Positions 11,536-20,995 of a DNA stretch of 21,436 nt are shown here, one piece after another. Origin of the DNA: Cudoniella acicularis (taxonomy: Eukaryota; Ascomycota; Leotiomycetes; Helotiales; Helotiaceae); NCBI GenBank assembly GCA_013054445.1, contig JAAMPI010000996.1:1-21436 (forward strand), given 5' to 3'. Within the stretch, counting starts at the first letter, position 1. Each line of letters begins with the position of its first letter. The notes under the pieces were generated by a model, which was not told where the DNA came from, did no database searches, and saw nothing but the letters and a program-made list of their open reading frames with translations. Position numbers and translations under genes: made by a program.

Positions 11536-11757
11536 GTTAGAAATAATAAACACACTGTGGAGTTTAGAATTGATAGTAGACACAGAAGAGAAGAAGGATT
11601 GAGAAGACTCGAGAGTAATTCGATTGTCTAGACTTCTGAATCTCTGATGCGTATCTTTTTATTTAACCCGATATAATAGTAAGTCGCTGATCAATCACTT
11701 GGAGCAAAACACAGAAACGTTGTACGCCGCTGCGCTACGCGAGCCATGTTCCAATAG
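11536..11757 (-). mobile_element. Possible degenerate solo LTR, Ty1/copia-like
   Basis: Read on the minus strand, the segment begins near TTGGAACATGG, which recalls the TGTTGGAA start of Ty1-type LTRs. It then has TATATCGGGTTAAATAAAAAG (a TATA-plus-polyadenylation-like cluster), becomes C/T-rich, and ends TTTCTAACG, close to the usual TCTAACA. The length of about 220 nt fits. However, the outermost bases are not perfect TG..CA, I see no 5-bp target duplication, there is no second copy in the window, and no gag or pol remains. This is a pattern-based guess. Confidence 0.3.
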
Positions 11758-12040
11758 CAGTGAGACTATCGAATAAGGACAAGTGAGAGCTCGGTCTGAA
11801 TATTCAATTCTAGCTCAGAGAATCTTCTGTACGACAGTGAAGAGGATTAAAAAAAAAAGATTCAAGGCCAAGGATGTCTTGTCTTGGTGCTGTCAAGTTT
11901 TAGATTTGCCGTTGAGTTGACGAATCAAGAAGAACTTAGAGTCACGAATATCTTCGATTTCAAGTTTCGTCTCACTAGCAGGAACACTCTGAACGTTTGA
12001 AGAGTTCCTCCACACATTGAGTGAGCTTGCTCCAAGTGAT
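11694..12040. repeat. 14-bp inverted repeat pair
   Basis: ATCACTTGGAGCAA at 11694-11707 is matched exactly by its reverse complement at 12027-12040, with 319 nt between. The left arm lies inside the LTR-like segment. A pair of this length is expected about once by chance in a 21 kb window, but rarely this close together. It could be a rearranged piece of the same decayed element, or coincidence. Confidence 0.4.
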
Positions 12041-12268
12041 CAATGATAAAACTTTGGCTCCAGCCTTCCGGCCCTGCAATTATTCCATCACGTTTGGAAC
12101 GAGCAATGGCAGGAAACAAAAACGGAGTTGTCGGCTGGTATTTATACCCAGCGAATGGTCAAGTACACTCGAAAAATAAATTAGAAGTTGAGAATTTATG
12201 TAAAATAAACGTAGTTCACCATTATGAGTTAAAATGCGAGAAAGTTATAGTAAATCGAATCGAGAAAC

Positions 12269-15200
12269 TTATGAAGTAATCCAGCTACTGAGACTCGCAT
12301 CTTGGTAACTTTCCTGTTGCTGTGGCTGCCGATGTTCCGTATCTTGTTTCCCAAAATGAAAAATCCTTTCTTCGCCTATACCCCCGTATATTCCCGGCTG
12401 CTCGTGGTCTTGCTCATCGCATCTTCCCTCCTGTTGTCCAAACTGCCCCGGAGGGCTTTTAGTTAGATAATGAACCTGCTCAATGTTTTCATTCCCGTTC
12501 AGATTCCCGAAGTCGTGGTACGTCATCCCAGCGCCAGCTCCATAGCCTTCATCGATTCCTGTCCTATATTGCTGAGTTTCGTACATGCCCTGGGCATGAT
12601 CTTGTTCTTCAGGATAAAACATATGCATCCATGGGTCATCATAATGACCATGGATATTTCCAATGGCGGAGAATCTGTTTAGTGCCTCCATATGATCCAG
12701 AGGATTCCCCAAATGTTCCAATTGCTTAGAAGAAGAATATGGTTGATTGGGAAATGACCTGCCATTCCTAAATGGTTGGAAAGAGGATGGCTGTGCCGTC
12801 CACGCCGAAGTAGCGTCCAGATGTGAAATCGGATGTAACGTATGCTCATATTGTTGTAAGTTTGCACGTGGTAGCTGGTCTACCTGAGTTTGAGGCGGTC
12901 GAGGGTGGAAGATGGGATGTGCAATATTGGGTCTTCGCCAATTGTATCCAGGTGGAATTGGCGCCTCCGTAGGTATATCAAAAACGGACCAGTTAATCAG
13001 AGGTGCAACTCGTCTTATCAACTTGTCGAATACTTCCCAAGCCTTCCGTGCTGAAATCGATTGAGAAGACATCATTGCCAACCAGCTAATACCCAATTTA
13101 GCATCGTCGAATATGAAAGCGGACTCGGTCGGCATATGTTGTGAACGGAGAGCCATTTCGAGCATAAGAACGGCAAGAGCTTCGCAAATATAATGTATGG
13201 TGCTCCACCACGGCAAAATAGCGTAAAGCTTATCAGTGCTGACGGCGGACCAGGAGAGAAGCGACATCATTCTGCGTGCTGAACGGATGCATGTTTCAAC
13301 ACCATCTTGATTGAATTTTCTGGTCTCTTCGGTTTGGTTGGTACGGCCCTCAAAACGGCATAAGCAAGGCCGGAATAAAACCATACGTGAGCTATTGAAG
13401 AGCATTGCCAGCCCAGTTCTGGCAAGAAGGAAGGGGTCATTCCAATCTGGTGGTGAATATGTGTTGAAGTCTACATTGAACTCTTCTGGTAGTGTTTGTT
13501 GCCATGCCAGCAGTCGTTGATCGATCCTTCGAATGGTCCCTTGAATAGCAGTCCATCTCTCTCTGATTGCTGAAGCGCAATAGAGCTGAGAGACTATGTT
13601 ATGAGATATAATCCAAAGCTGGGTGCGATAAATAAAATATGTGGACGAGGTCAGTGGAAGTTTCCGCATTGCAAAAAGGTATGACGAATGTGAGGTACTG
13701 CTAGATATTTGGGAGGTAGCAACAGAACGACCTTGAATATATCAACAATATTCTTGTATCAACACAAAGTGATGCATACCATTTTGGCTGTGTGAACCTT
13801 GACTTGATGACATAGAATCGAGAAGACCTCCATCAGTCGCGTTATTGTATAAGGTTTGGTTTAAATGAAAATCACTTTCGTTCATGTTGATTGGCAGAGG
13901 AGTCCCAATATCTCTATCAGCTATGCAACTCGGGCGGCCTGTTAGTGTATTGAGTAAACACTCGAGTGAGTACAATGACCACCACAAGCGAATTCGATGC
14001 TCTTTTTCTATATCAGGAATTTCCATTGCCTCGCTCCGTACGTGAAGTCCCAGAGTCAAAGCGTTCCTGATTGCAATTCCAGATATGGTCCAGGCTCTGC
14101 AATGCATTAATACAAGTTTTTCACAAGGCCATTACCTTGGAACTTGGGGTATACTACCTATTCAGCCTACAAGTACCTATATAATACAAACAAAGTAAGC
14201 CTAAAGCTCGAGTTGTGGAGATTCTGGCATCTTGGTATAATAACCTTTGATCCATGCACAGCATCTTAGCACGAGCACAATAAATTAGATGATCATGGTA
14301 GAGGCCGTGATGGGGACTTGCAACGAGTTGAGCGTAGTAGGACATGATTGCGAAGATGATATTGAGTGTACCAAGCCATATTAAGTCCTCCGGGGAAGCA
14401 TCACTAGAACCTTGCCTGAAATTATTGTACTTGAATTTGAAGCTTTCTTTCTCCAGAATTGGAAAGACCGGGTGTACGTGATCAAAGTAAGATTGGAGTA
14501 AGGCCTCGGCCAATTTCGACTCTGGCCGTTCGTACATGTTGATATTACTAACGTCAAGATACTCAAAATCTGCATCTTCCGCATGGTACGAGGGCGGTAC
14601 GAGGTCCGGGTATTGTATGCCAGCGGATGGTTCTTGGCCGTCTGTGTACCGACACTCTTCAGCGGTTCGTTTCGCCCAAGCGACAGATGATGATTTGCCC
14701 ATGTGTCCGGTTGGTCTGGCTTCATCGCGATCGATATCCACGTCGATGACATCGTGAGAGCCAGTCGACCCTCTGTCTTCAACATCATCTTGCTCGTCGC
14801 GATCCTGTAAATCGTCTGGTTCTTCGGAGTGTCCCCCTTGTGTAGGATTTGGGAAGTCAATTTCTCTCGATTCTGGGTGAGTCTATCTTGTTAGCTTGTA
14901 AGATTACATCTTTTAAGACATGTGAAGTTTACCATTGAAAGGACCTCATCAATTGCAACTCTCATGCCTTCTTTGGACAAATCTGTGTCCAATTGAATAC
15001 GTTTCAGTGCTTCTGTTATTTCCAAGTTCTGCTGGTATAGAACATTGGCCTTCCTGTTGAGTTTTGATAATTGCCTATCGGGTATAAGCTTGCCTCCATT
15101 AAAAATCACTTTTGTCATACTTGCGGTTTTTGTCGCGTTTGTTGTCGCCATAAACACACGGCAATCTAGAGCTTGAACATCTCAGACAAGGTTGCTCTCC

Positions 15201-15566
15201 TGTACAGCTACTTTTGGCTTTCCTGCAATTATCGCATGCGTGTGGTATCCTCCCTTTCTTCAGACTCTTGGACGATGATTCTGTCGTTTTAGATGCTCTT
15301 AATTTTGGGATTGCAATCTTTCCTGACGTGGATTGTGCTCTCGTGTCCGTGCTGAGAGAAGATTCTGTGTGAATGCTAGAACTTATGAAGCCAGCTGGCA
15401 ACGAGCCTGGTTGGAATTGCTGAGACTGGCTGAAGAGAGGGTTGGATATTATAAAATCCGGAGAAGGCGGATTGTGAATAGGAACTGATGTCTGGCTAGA
15501 GGCGGAGGTATCTTGCGTGGTGGCTTCCTCCCGTGAACGCTTCGCACGCTTCTCGTGCTTCGACAT
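12269..15566 (-). CDS. Zn(II)2Cys6 fungal transcription factor
   Basis: This is a nuclear binuclear-zinc-cluster regulator of unknown target. Exons are 15566-15121, 15074-14933, 14882-14158, 14096-13780 and 13731-12269, giving 1030 residues; all junctions keep phase. The introns are 46-61 nt. The zinc cluster is at 111-137 (C-x2-C-x6-C-x5-C-x2-C-x6-C), preceded by a basic KKGR. The first splice continues RDKNRK into a short coiled coil (QLSKLNRKANVLYQ) at about 150-180, the usual linker and dimerisation element. An Asp/Glu-rich segment follows at about 210-250. The fungal-specific middle homology region spans about 320-560, with FDHVHPVFPILEKESF near 330, NRAWTISGIAIRNALTLGLH across the third junction, and RLWWSLYSLE. 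The C-terminal 250 residues are Gln/His/Gly/Pro-rich, as in activation regions. I chose the ATG at 15566, although the frame stays open for 107 more codons upstream. Confidence 0.9.
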
Positions 15567-17218
15567 GATGAGATTAGAAACTAATTTAGGCTGTCTTTGG
15601 AGCGAGCCGACAGTGTCGTATCGCAAGCCAAATCGAACACGATAATGGTCCTTCTGCTGGTGAGTGTGATCGAGACTGCCAAAGCTATTCGACCGAATAA
15701 GGAAGCGGAGGCTGTGAATGCTAATTGTGGGATATGGGGTTTGGGACAACCATGTATAGTAATATAGGCGGGTTAAATAGTGTATCAACGCAGCAAGAAA
15801 ATAGCGATGCAACATAAAAATCATGCTTTGTCTCCAGTTGGACAGGTGAAGGTGGCATGAAGAAGTGCAGATGGCGTCTGCTGACATCTACCAGAATGGG
15901 GCAAGAAAAAAAGCAAAGTAATACAGTATAACCGAGCGTGATGTGGTTTATTTTACAGCCATTCAGGAAAATGATTATATCGCAGGTCGTAATGGAGAAA
16001 CCCATCGGTTGGACGAAAAGAGCACGGTGAAACATGGACAGGGTCGTAGGTCCAGCAGAACGCATCGGTTTTGTTGCCATTGAACGGATGAAAGATCCGT
16101 AGACTTAATAGCGAATCGAATGACTGAACACCCGGTCACACCAGAACAGGCATGCTGATAATGACGCAGATTCCTGGTTCTGGGCTGTGATCTAGACACG
16201 GCATCAACAGAGCTATCTGTGAACCTATAAAGCAGTGAAGGCCATTGAGCTTCTCCCCGACACCCCAATTGTCACAACTTTCGACAAAGTGACGAGGAGC
16301 GTAGTAACAAGATAGCTCCCGGTTCCTGGTCGATGTCGACGAAAGAGTGATGCAAGGCCTTGATACTTCAGGCCCGCCTTGCAATCGTCCATCCATCCAA
16401 GACCTTTTCCGGAGGTTGCTCCGAAACGCTCGAGAGCCAATTGCAAAGCCCGAGAGCAAGTGACCTAATGGGAATTCCTCGTGGCGTTTCTTTTGATGGT
16501 TTACGGGACCGAATCAGATGATACTGGGCTCTGCGCCTTGACTGACCGTGTCCCGCGACGCTTCTTATTTGTGTGACTATGGCGCTGAATTACTTCGGGG
16601 AGAGGGTACGAGTATTGGAGGTAGAGAAGGCCTGGAGCTCGAGGAGCATGCGAAAAGGGACTTCACAACTCCCGGGAAAATTCCTCGCTTACGGTAGCTG
16701 CTCTTCTGGCCCCTTTAAATTTCGACTTGGTGGAGGGGTACCGTGGGAACGACGTCAACACCACAGCGACAACAAGGTCTGCACGAGCGATCGCAAACAG
16801 CGAGAGACGAGCTATTCTGTTATTATCCGTCGGCGTGCGCATTGGCACTGCCCACGAGGCCTTTTCTTTTGTTCCGCTGAACCATATCCCGCTGTCCGGG
16901 AGTCAGCACCACTGCTCAAGATCTTCCGGTGACCGAGGCATCAATCCTGAACAGATTTCCGGAGAACCGCGGATGGCACAAGGAACCTCATAAAAGGTAT
17001 GCCAAAACCCCTTATTCTCGTCCTAAAAGGGCTTTTCCTAACCGCTCACAATGACTGATCTAACTTCGCAGAACGCTCTGACCTCATCAGGCCATCTTTC
17101 TTCTTCGAAAACCTCTACCCCGCCATCGAGCACGACCTTCTCCCTATCCTTCAACCTCTCTCACTCACGACCTTCCTCGCCAGTCTCCTCAATATTTTCC
17201 GACTCCTCCGATAGAACA
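15567..17218. promoter_or_regulatory. Divergent promoter region (Zn2Cys6 factor / PPCS)
   Basis: This 1.65 kb holds the promoters and leaders of two divergent genes. Frames of 60-119 codons occur on both strands (for example minus 15721-16080 and 16136-16459, plus 16573-16932), but none resembles a known protein and they overlap one another. The part from about 16480 to 16990 is clearly more GC-rich than the left part, consistent with a CG-rich core promoter for the ligase gene. Confidence 0.5.
16997..17071 (+). other. Probable intron in the PPCS 5' leader
   Basis: GTATGC at 16997 pairs with the acceptor TTCGCAG ending at 17071, with a CTAAC branch sequence 11 nt before the AG (ATCTAACTTCGCAG). 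At 75 nt it is in the size range of fungal introns. It would remove the ATG at 17051, so the start of the ligase depends on it. A 6-codon open frame (16973-16993) ends just before the donor. Confidence 0.55.
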
Positions 17219-18406
17219 ATGTCGAGCTCAAGCTCTAAGCCCGAATTAACGCGACAGAATACACACGAAGTTGCTGAGCGAGATTACTTCACTGAAAACC
17301 CAGCTCCAGCCTTGCTGGAAAAATTTACCGAACAAGCAAGTGATTTTATCAATTTCCATGCGGCTGCTGGCAGGCGCGTGGTATTGGTAACTTCTGGCGG
17401 CACGACTGTTCCCCTGGAGCGGCAGACAGTTAGATTCATCGACAACTTTTCTGCCGGAACCAGAGGTGCAACATCCGCAGAATACTTCCTCGAGACTGGA
17501 TATGCCGTTATATTTCTACACAGGCAGTTCAGTCTTCTACCATATTCCCGGCATTACAGCCATGCCACTGATTGCTTCCTTGATTTCCTTCACGAAGGTC
17601 CCAATGGGAGTGTTGTCGCCAATGAGGAATATCGAGAGAAAATGCTCAAGGTGTTGAGACAATACAATTCGGCAAAGCAGAAGAATCTGCTACTCACACT
17701 TCCCTTTACAACTATTACCGATTACCTCTTCGTTCTCCGCGCCATCGCGCAGCTTATGCGCCCACTTGGTCCTAATGCCCTCCTCTACCTGGCTGCTGCC
17801 GTATCCGACTTTTTCGTCCCACCCGAGCGAATGGTCGAGCATAAGATACAATCGACAAATGCGGCCGATACAAAGAACGATTCAACTCCAGCACCCATTG
17901 AGAATGCGGAGGAGGAGACATTTGACAATTTCGACTCGTCACCCGCGGTACCTAGAAGCAAAAGACTCATCGTGGATTTGGACCCCGTGCCCAAGTTCCT
18001 CAAGAACTTAGTCGACGGATGGGCTCCAGAAGGTATGATCGTGTCCTTCAAATTAGAAACAGATCCGGAAATCTTGGTACACAAGGCACAATATTCGCTG
18101 GATAGGTATCAACATCACTTGGTGATTGGAAATTTACTTTCTACGAGGAAGTGGGAAGTGGTTTTTGTCGCTCCTGGTCAAGCAGATCAATGGATTAGGG
18201 TCCCAAGAAACAGGAGAAAGAAGACTATCAGTGGGATCGAGAATATGGTCGGTGTGGCTGCAAGTGGAGGCGAAATTGGAGAGAGGCCTTTGGACCCCAG
18301 TGAGCTCCCGGAAGGAGAGCCAGAGATGGAGATCGAGAGCTTGATTATACCAGCTGTTGAAGAGTTGCATGCGAGGCACATCAAGAAAGCCAAGAACCGG
18401 TCGTAA
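17219..18406 (+). CDS. cab2: Phosphopantothenate-cysteine ligase (PPCS, Cab2-type)
   Basis: PPCS joins 4'-phosphopantothenate and cysteine, using a nucleotide triphosphate, in the second step of coenzyme A synthesis. From this start the protein has 395 residues (yeast Cab2 is about 365). Family motifs are VTSGGTTVPLE at 57-67, RFIDNFSAGTRGATSAEYFL at 72-91 (the nucleotide/phosphopantothenate loop), YLAAAVSDFFVP at 190-201, SFKLETD at 276-282 and VIGNLL at 302-307. An acidic insert at about 209-249 separates the halves. The coding region has no intron. The frame also opens from an ATG at 17051, adding 56 Ser/Thr/Pro-rich residues. I prefer 17219 because 17051 lies inside a good leader intron, the leader after that intron (17072-17218) contains no ATG in any frame, and the A at -3 is favourable. 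The family call is very sure; the start is about 0.6. Confidence 0.93.
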   Translation: MSSSSSKPELTRQNTHEVAERDYFTENPAPALLEKFTEQASDFINFHAAAGRRVVLVTSGGTTVPLERQTVRFIDNFSAGTRGATSAEYFLETGYAVIFLHRQFSLLPYSRHYSHATDCFLDFLHEGPNGSVVANEEYREKMLKVLRQYNSAKQKNLLLTLPFTTITDYLFVLRAIAQLMRPLGPNALLYLAAAVSDFFVPPERMVEHKIQSTNAADTKNDSTPAPIENAEEETFDNFDSSPAVPRSKRLIVDLDPVPKFLKNLVDGWAPEGMIVSFKLETDPEILVHKAQYSLDRYQHHLVIGNLLSTRKWEVVFVAPGQADQWIRVPRNRRKKTISGIENMVGVAASGGEIGERPLDPSELPEGEPEMEIESLIIPAVEELHARHIKKAKNRS

Positions 18407-19424
18407 AAGATTTGAGCAGCAAGATTTTGAGTTGCGAAGACAGGATCATGTTGGAAAAGGTACGATTAGATATTTTGCTTAGACACTTTTTGTATATACC
18501 CCACAATTCACTTCTTAAAAAGCAAAAATTCGTAAAATGAACTTGATGCTACAAGGTATAAAGACAATTTATCCCTCGCACATACATGGTACAGACCTAT
18601 GTTATAGTGTAACGGAAGAAGATGCTTACGAACCTCTCTCATACCTAGGAGCAGAATAACCCTTGGGTTAAGTTTGAGTGTATTGATTGGGGTTAAGAGA
18701 GAGGCAATAGCATGATTGGGTTTGCTACGACTACATTTTGCACGAGTTGCGTTTTTTTATTGCTGATAGAAAAATCCTTCGAGTTTCTTACACGTTCCTT
18801 ATTCGTACAATACATTGTGCTACTTTCGCTACTTTCGCTACACCGTCCTCTTCAAGGCTACTCTATTCGGATAATCACTCTCCACCGGAAGCTTCTGCCC
18901 TCATATATTCTCACTTCCTGGACACCAGCTGAATCTCAAATTGTCTGACTGTATTCACATCTCATATTCCTCAATCTCCACTGAGGATTTCAAGCTTTGG
19001 CAAGCCATTCGGCAGCAGTAATTAAGTTTCTTTCGCTTCGGGGCTTTCCGTAATATATTTCTCAGCTATTATCTAAGAACGGTGTGGTCTCAGGCTACGC
19101 TATTACTTGAGAGGGTCATAGACACTGAGGAAACGAGGTCTTCCGCCGTGAAAATCCTTTGATGAATGTGACAGATTCATCAATTGGAGCTGAAGCAGTG
19201 GAGTGATGGTGTAACGATAGCGCGCTCTCACTCGGAGCGCCACTGAGATGTTTGTGAGCGCAACTAGAATGTGTATGGTCGCCATAGTTGGGAGGATGGA
19301 AAGTCAGGGACCTAACTATGCGGTGGAGTCAGGTATAAGAAGACGGGGTTCCCTTCTGAAGAGTAACTAACAACAAAGACGATCTATCAAACCAAATTTA
19401 AACAAACGACGAGACGGAACAAAA
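18407..19424 (+). other. PPCS 3' flank and promoter of the small secreted-protein gene
   Basis: This is 1.0 kb without a credible gene. It includes the ligase 3' UTR, a 9-bp direct repeat (GCTACTTTC, two full copies and part of a third, at 18819-18841), and a TATAAG element at 19334-19339, about 90 nt before the ATG at 19425. The A-rich leader before that ATG (AACAAAAATG) suits a fungal start. The short frames seen at 18712-18948 look like chance. Confidence 0.5.
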
Positions 19425-19879
19425 ATGCAACTCTCAACCCTTATCACGGCAGCGCTGGCTGTAGCGACCACCACTACGGCAGTCGATGTCTATTTCGACC
19501 GTCCCTATGGGAAAACGTGAACTGGATGTTTAAGGCAGGGCGGGCCGCTTCGTATGGCTCCTTCTCTCGTTTCCCCTTTCCTTCCAGCCTTACCCTCTCC
19601 ATTTTTTATTTAACTTCACACCAGTTGACAATGATCATGCTAATGTGGACACTTCTTCTAATAGGTCATGAGGTAAAGGAGGTCCGCATCTCCATCGATC
19701 CAGGATCTCCGTCTGAATGGGTGATTTTGAATAATGTGGACTTTATTCCTGCCTGCTGCAACAAAGTCGTAAGTTGTACCATATGTCCTTGATAATAGGG
19801 AGATGGCTGATGGAAATTTTAGGGAAAAGGTTCTACGGTGACGTTTGAGGATTGTATGGCGTCATTGCCGACTAATTGA
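19425..19879 (+). CDS. Small secreted-protein gene, reading frame unresolved (possible pseudogene)
   Basis: I recognise no family. The first exon encodes a clean signal peptide (MQLSTLITAALAVATTTTAV), then DVYFDRPYGK and a stop. A donor GTGAAC at 19517 fits an acceptor with TGCTAAT branch ending at 19664. The second exon (19665-19768) encodes HEVKEVRISIDPGSPSEW and later ACCNKV; a second intron 19769-19822 (GTAAGT..TTTAG) keeps phase to a third exon ending FEDCMASLPTN. The problem is the first intron: exon 1 ends in phase 2 but exon 2 needs phase 1. A very weak donor at 19501 (GTCCCT) would restore phase and give 78 residues. Alternatively, a one-base change in the GGGAAAA run (19509-19515), either real or a sequencing error, explains it. 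Function unknown; secretion is inferred. Confidence 0.5.
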
Positions 19880-20031
19880 TACGTGGTTTGGTGTTGGAGT
19901 GTTGCAATCGAAATCTTACTATATGACATTGATAGCAAAAACTCCAGCAATAATATCCCTTGGGTATCAATCGACCAATAGTACTGCGTAACTCCTGATG
20001 CCCAAAAATCCGTGGTGAAGCCAGCCTCAAA

Positions 20032-20995
20032 TCAATAAATTCCCTCCTTCAACCTTTCACCAATACCCTCAATTCTTCCTACCACGGCTCGTTCTATTTC
20101 CCGATCTCTTCCCACTTCACCCATGATAACACACTTGATTACATTCCCTTTGTCATCTACCACGCATCTACCAACTTTCCCGTCCACCCATTCGATCCTT
20201 ATTTGCTTCGCCTCAGCATCCGCAGCACTGATATCTGCGATGACCCTCTCTCGATCCTTGCCCTTCCTAGATGCCTTTTCATCCAACTTGAATTCCCTTC
20301 GTAAGCTTTTAATGACCGCAATACGATTATGATATGCGACAACTTCCCGTCTCAACGCCCTCATAAACAATCGCAAGTCTTGCCTCTTCCCTCCTGCCAC
20401 CTTCTTTGCGCTCATTGCTGAAACTCCTTTTCCAGTCGGCAAGTATTTCTCAGCAAAATGTGCAAGTGGGATATATGGAGGAAGTGTATGTCGATGAATT
20501 CGTAATAGCTGCGAGTCAGCGAATGGCTTGTTGAGCATAACATAGTATGGCTTTATGAACTTCCCCGTTGTAGAAACATCAATGCGGATCCCAAGCACGT
20601 CGCCATTGTCCACTGCATTCGGATCAGGATCGCGTATCTTGAATGTAGTTATCGTTCCGCAAGCACGATATAGATTCTGCTGGTTGTGTAAAAGCTGGTT
20701 CTTCGACGCTGTGAGGAGAGGATTCGCATCGGTGGGTACATCGCGTTCAAATGTGGATTGTTTTTGCGATTCTTTTAATCGACGAAGTGTGGCTTTCGTG
20801 GCGTGAGATGAAAGTATCGCAGCAGTTTGGAGTTGTCTCTGGGATTTGAGAGCGGAGACTACGAGGATTAGCAATGTCACTGACTGGGTTGAGAATGGCG
20901 TGTTGTTTACTTTGTTCCTGAAGTGATGCTATTGCGTTCTCGAGCTTTGCGCCCACCACGTCTTCAACCATAGATTCGTCTGCTATGCTGGACAT
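20032..20995 (-). CDS. mcm21: CENP-O / Mcm21-type kinetochore protein
   Basis: CENP-O family proteins (Mcm21 in budding yeast, Mal2 in fission yeast) belong to the inner-kinetochore COMA complex that links centromeric chromatin to the outer kinetochore. Exons are 20995-20911 and 20858-20032, giving 303 residues. The 52-nt intron (GTAAAC..CGTAG, GCTAAT branch) splits an Ile codon. The N-terminal third is helical and coiled-coil-like (MSSIADESMVEDVVGAKLEN, then LQEQ joined to ISALKSQRQL). The conserved RWD-like core runs from YRACG (92-96) through DPDPNAVDNGDVLG, FIKPYYVML (129-137) and LRIHRHTLPPYIPLA (147-161) to AEKYLP. A basic, helical C-terminal part follows. The start was chosen from the first ATG of the spliced frame. 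The family call rests on remembered motifs, not a search. Confidence 0.8.

Larger units (their letters stand above)
10077..12268. other. Gene desert between the arabinofuranosidase and the Zn2Cys6 regulator
   Basis: This 2.2 kb stretch is AT-rich with stops in all frames; between about 10200 and 11925 I see no open frame of 60 codons on either strand. It must hold the 3' UTRs of two convergent genes. Other contents are an LTR-like segment (11536-11757), a run of ten A residues near 11851, a 14-bp inverted pair (11694-11707 and 12027-12040), and a TATAAATA-like sequence read on the minus strand near 12139-12152 with no gene after it. I recognise no RNA gene. It may be decayed transposon sequence, possibly mutated by RIP (repeat-induced point mutation). 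Confidence 0.6.

Noticed and set aside
11505..11545. TTCGACTCC near 11520 resembles a tRNA T-loop / B-box
   Set aside because: The bases before it do not pair as a T stem, and I find no anticodon arm or A-box at the right distance.
11925..12119. 64-codon minus frame in the desert (contains IIAGPEGWSQSF), downstream of a TATAAATA-like sequence
   Set aside because: It has no ATG at its start, no recognisable family, and competing open frames over the same DNA; not supportable as a gene.
16136..16459. 107-codon minus frame in the divergent promoter region
   Set aside because: Overlaps other frames of similar length, has no recognisable motif and no intron signals; likely chance in moderately GC-rich DNA.
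16573..16932. 119-codon plus frame upstream of the PPCS gene
   Set aside because: It does not connect in phase to the ligase, resembles no family, and fits a GC-rich promoter or leader.
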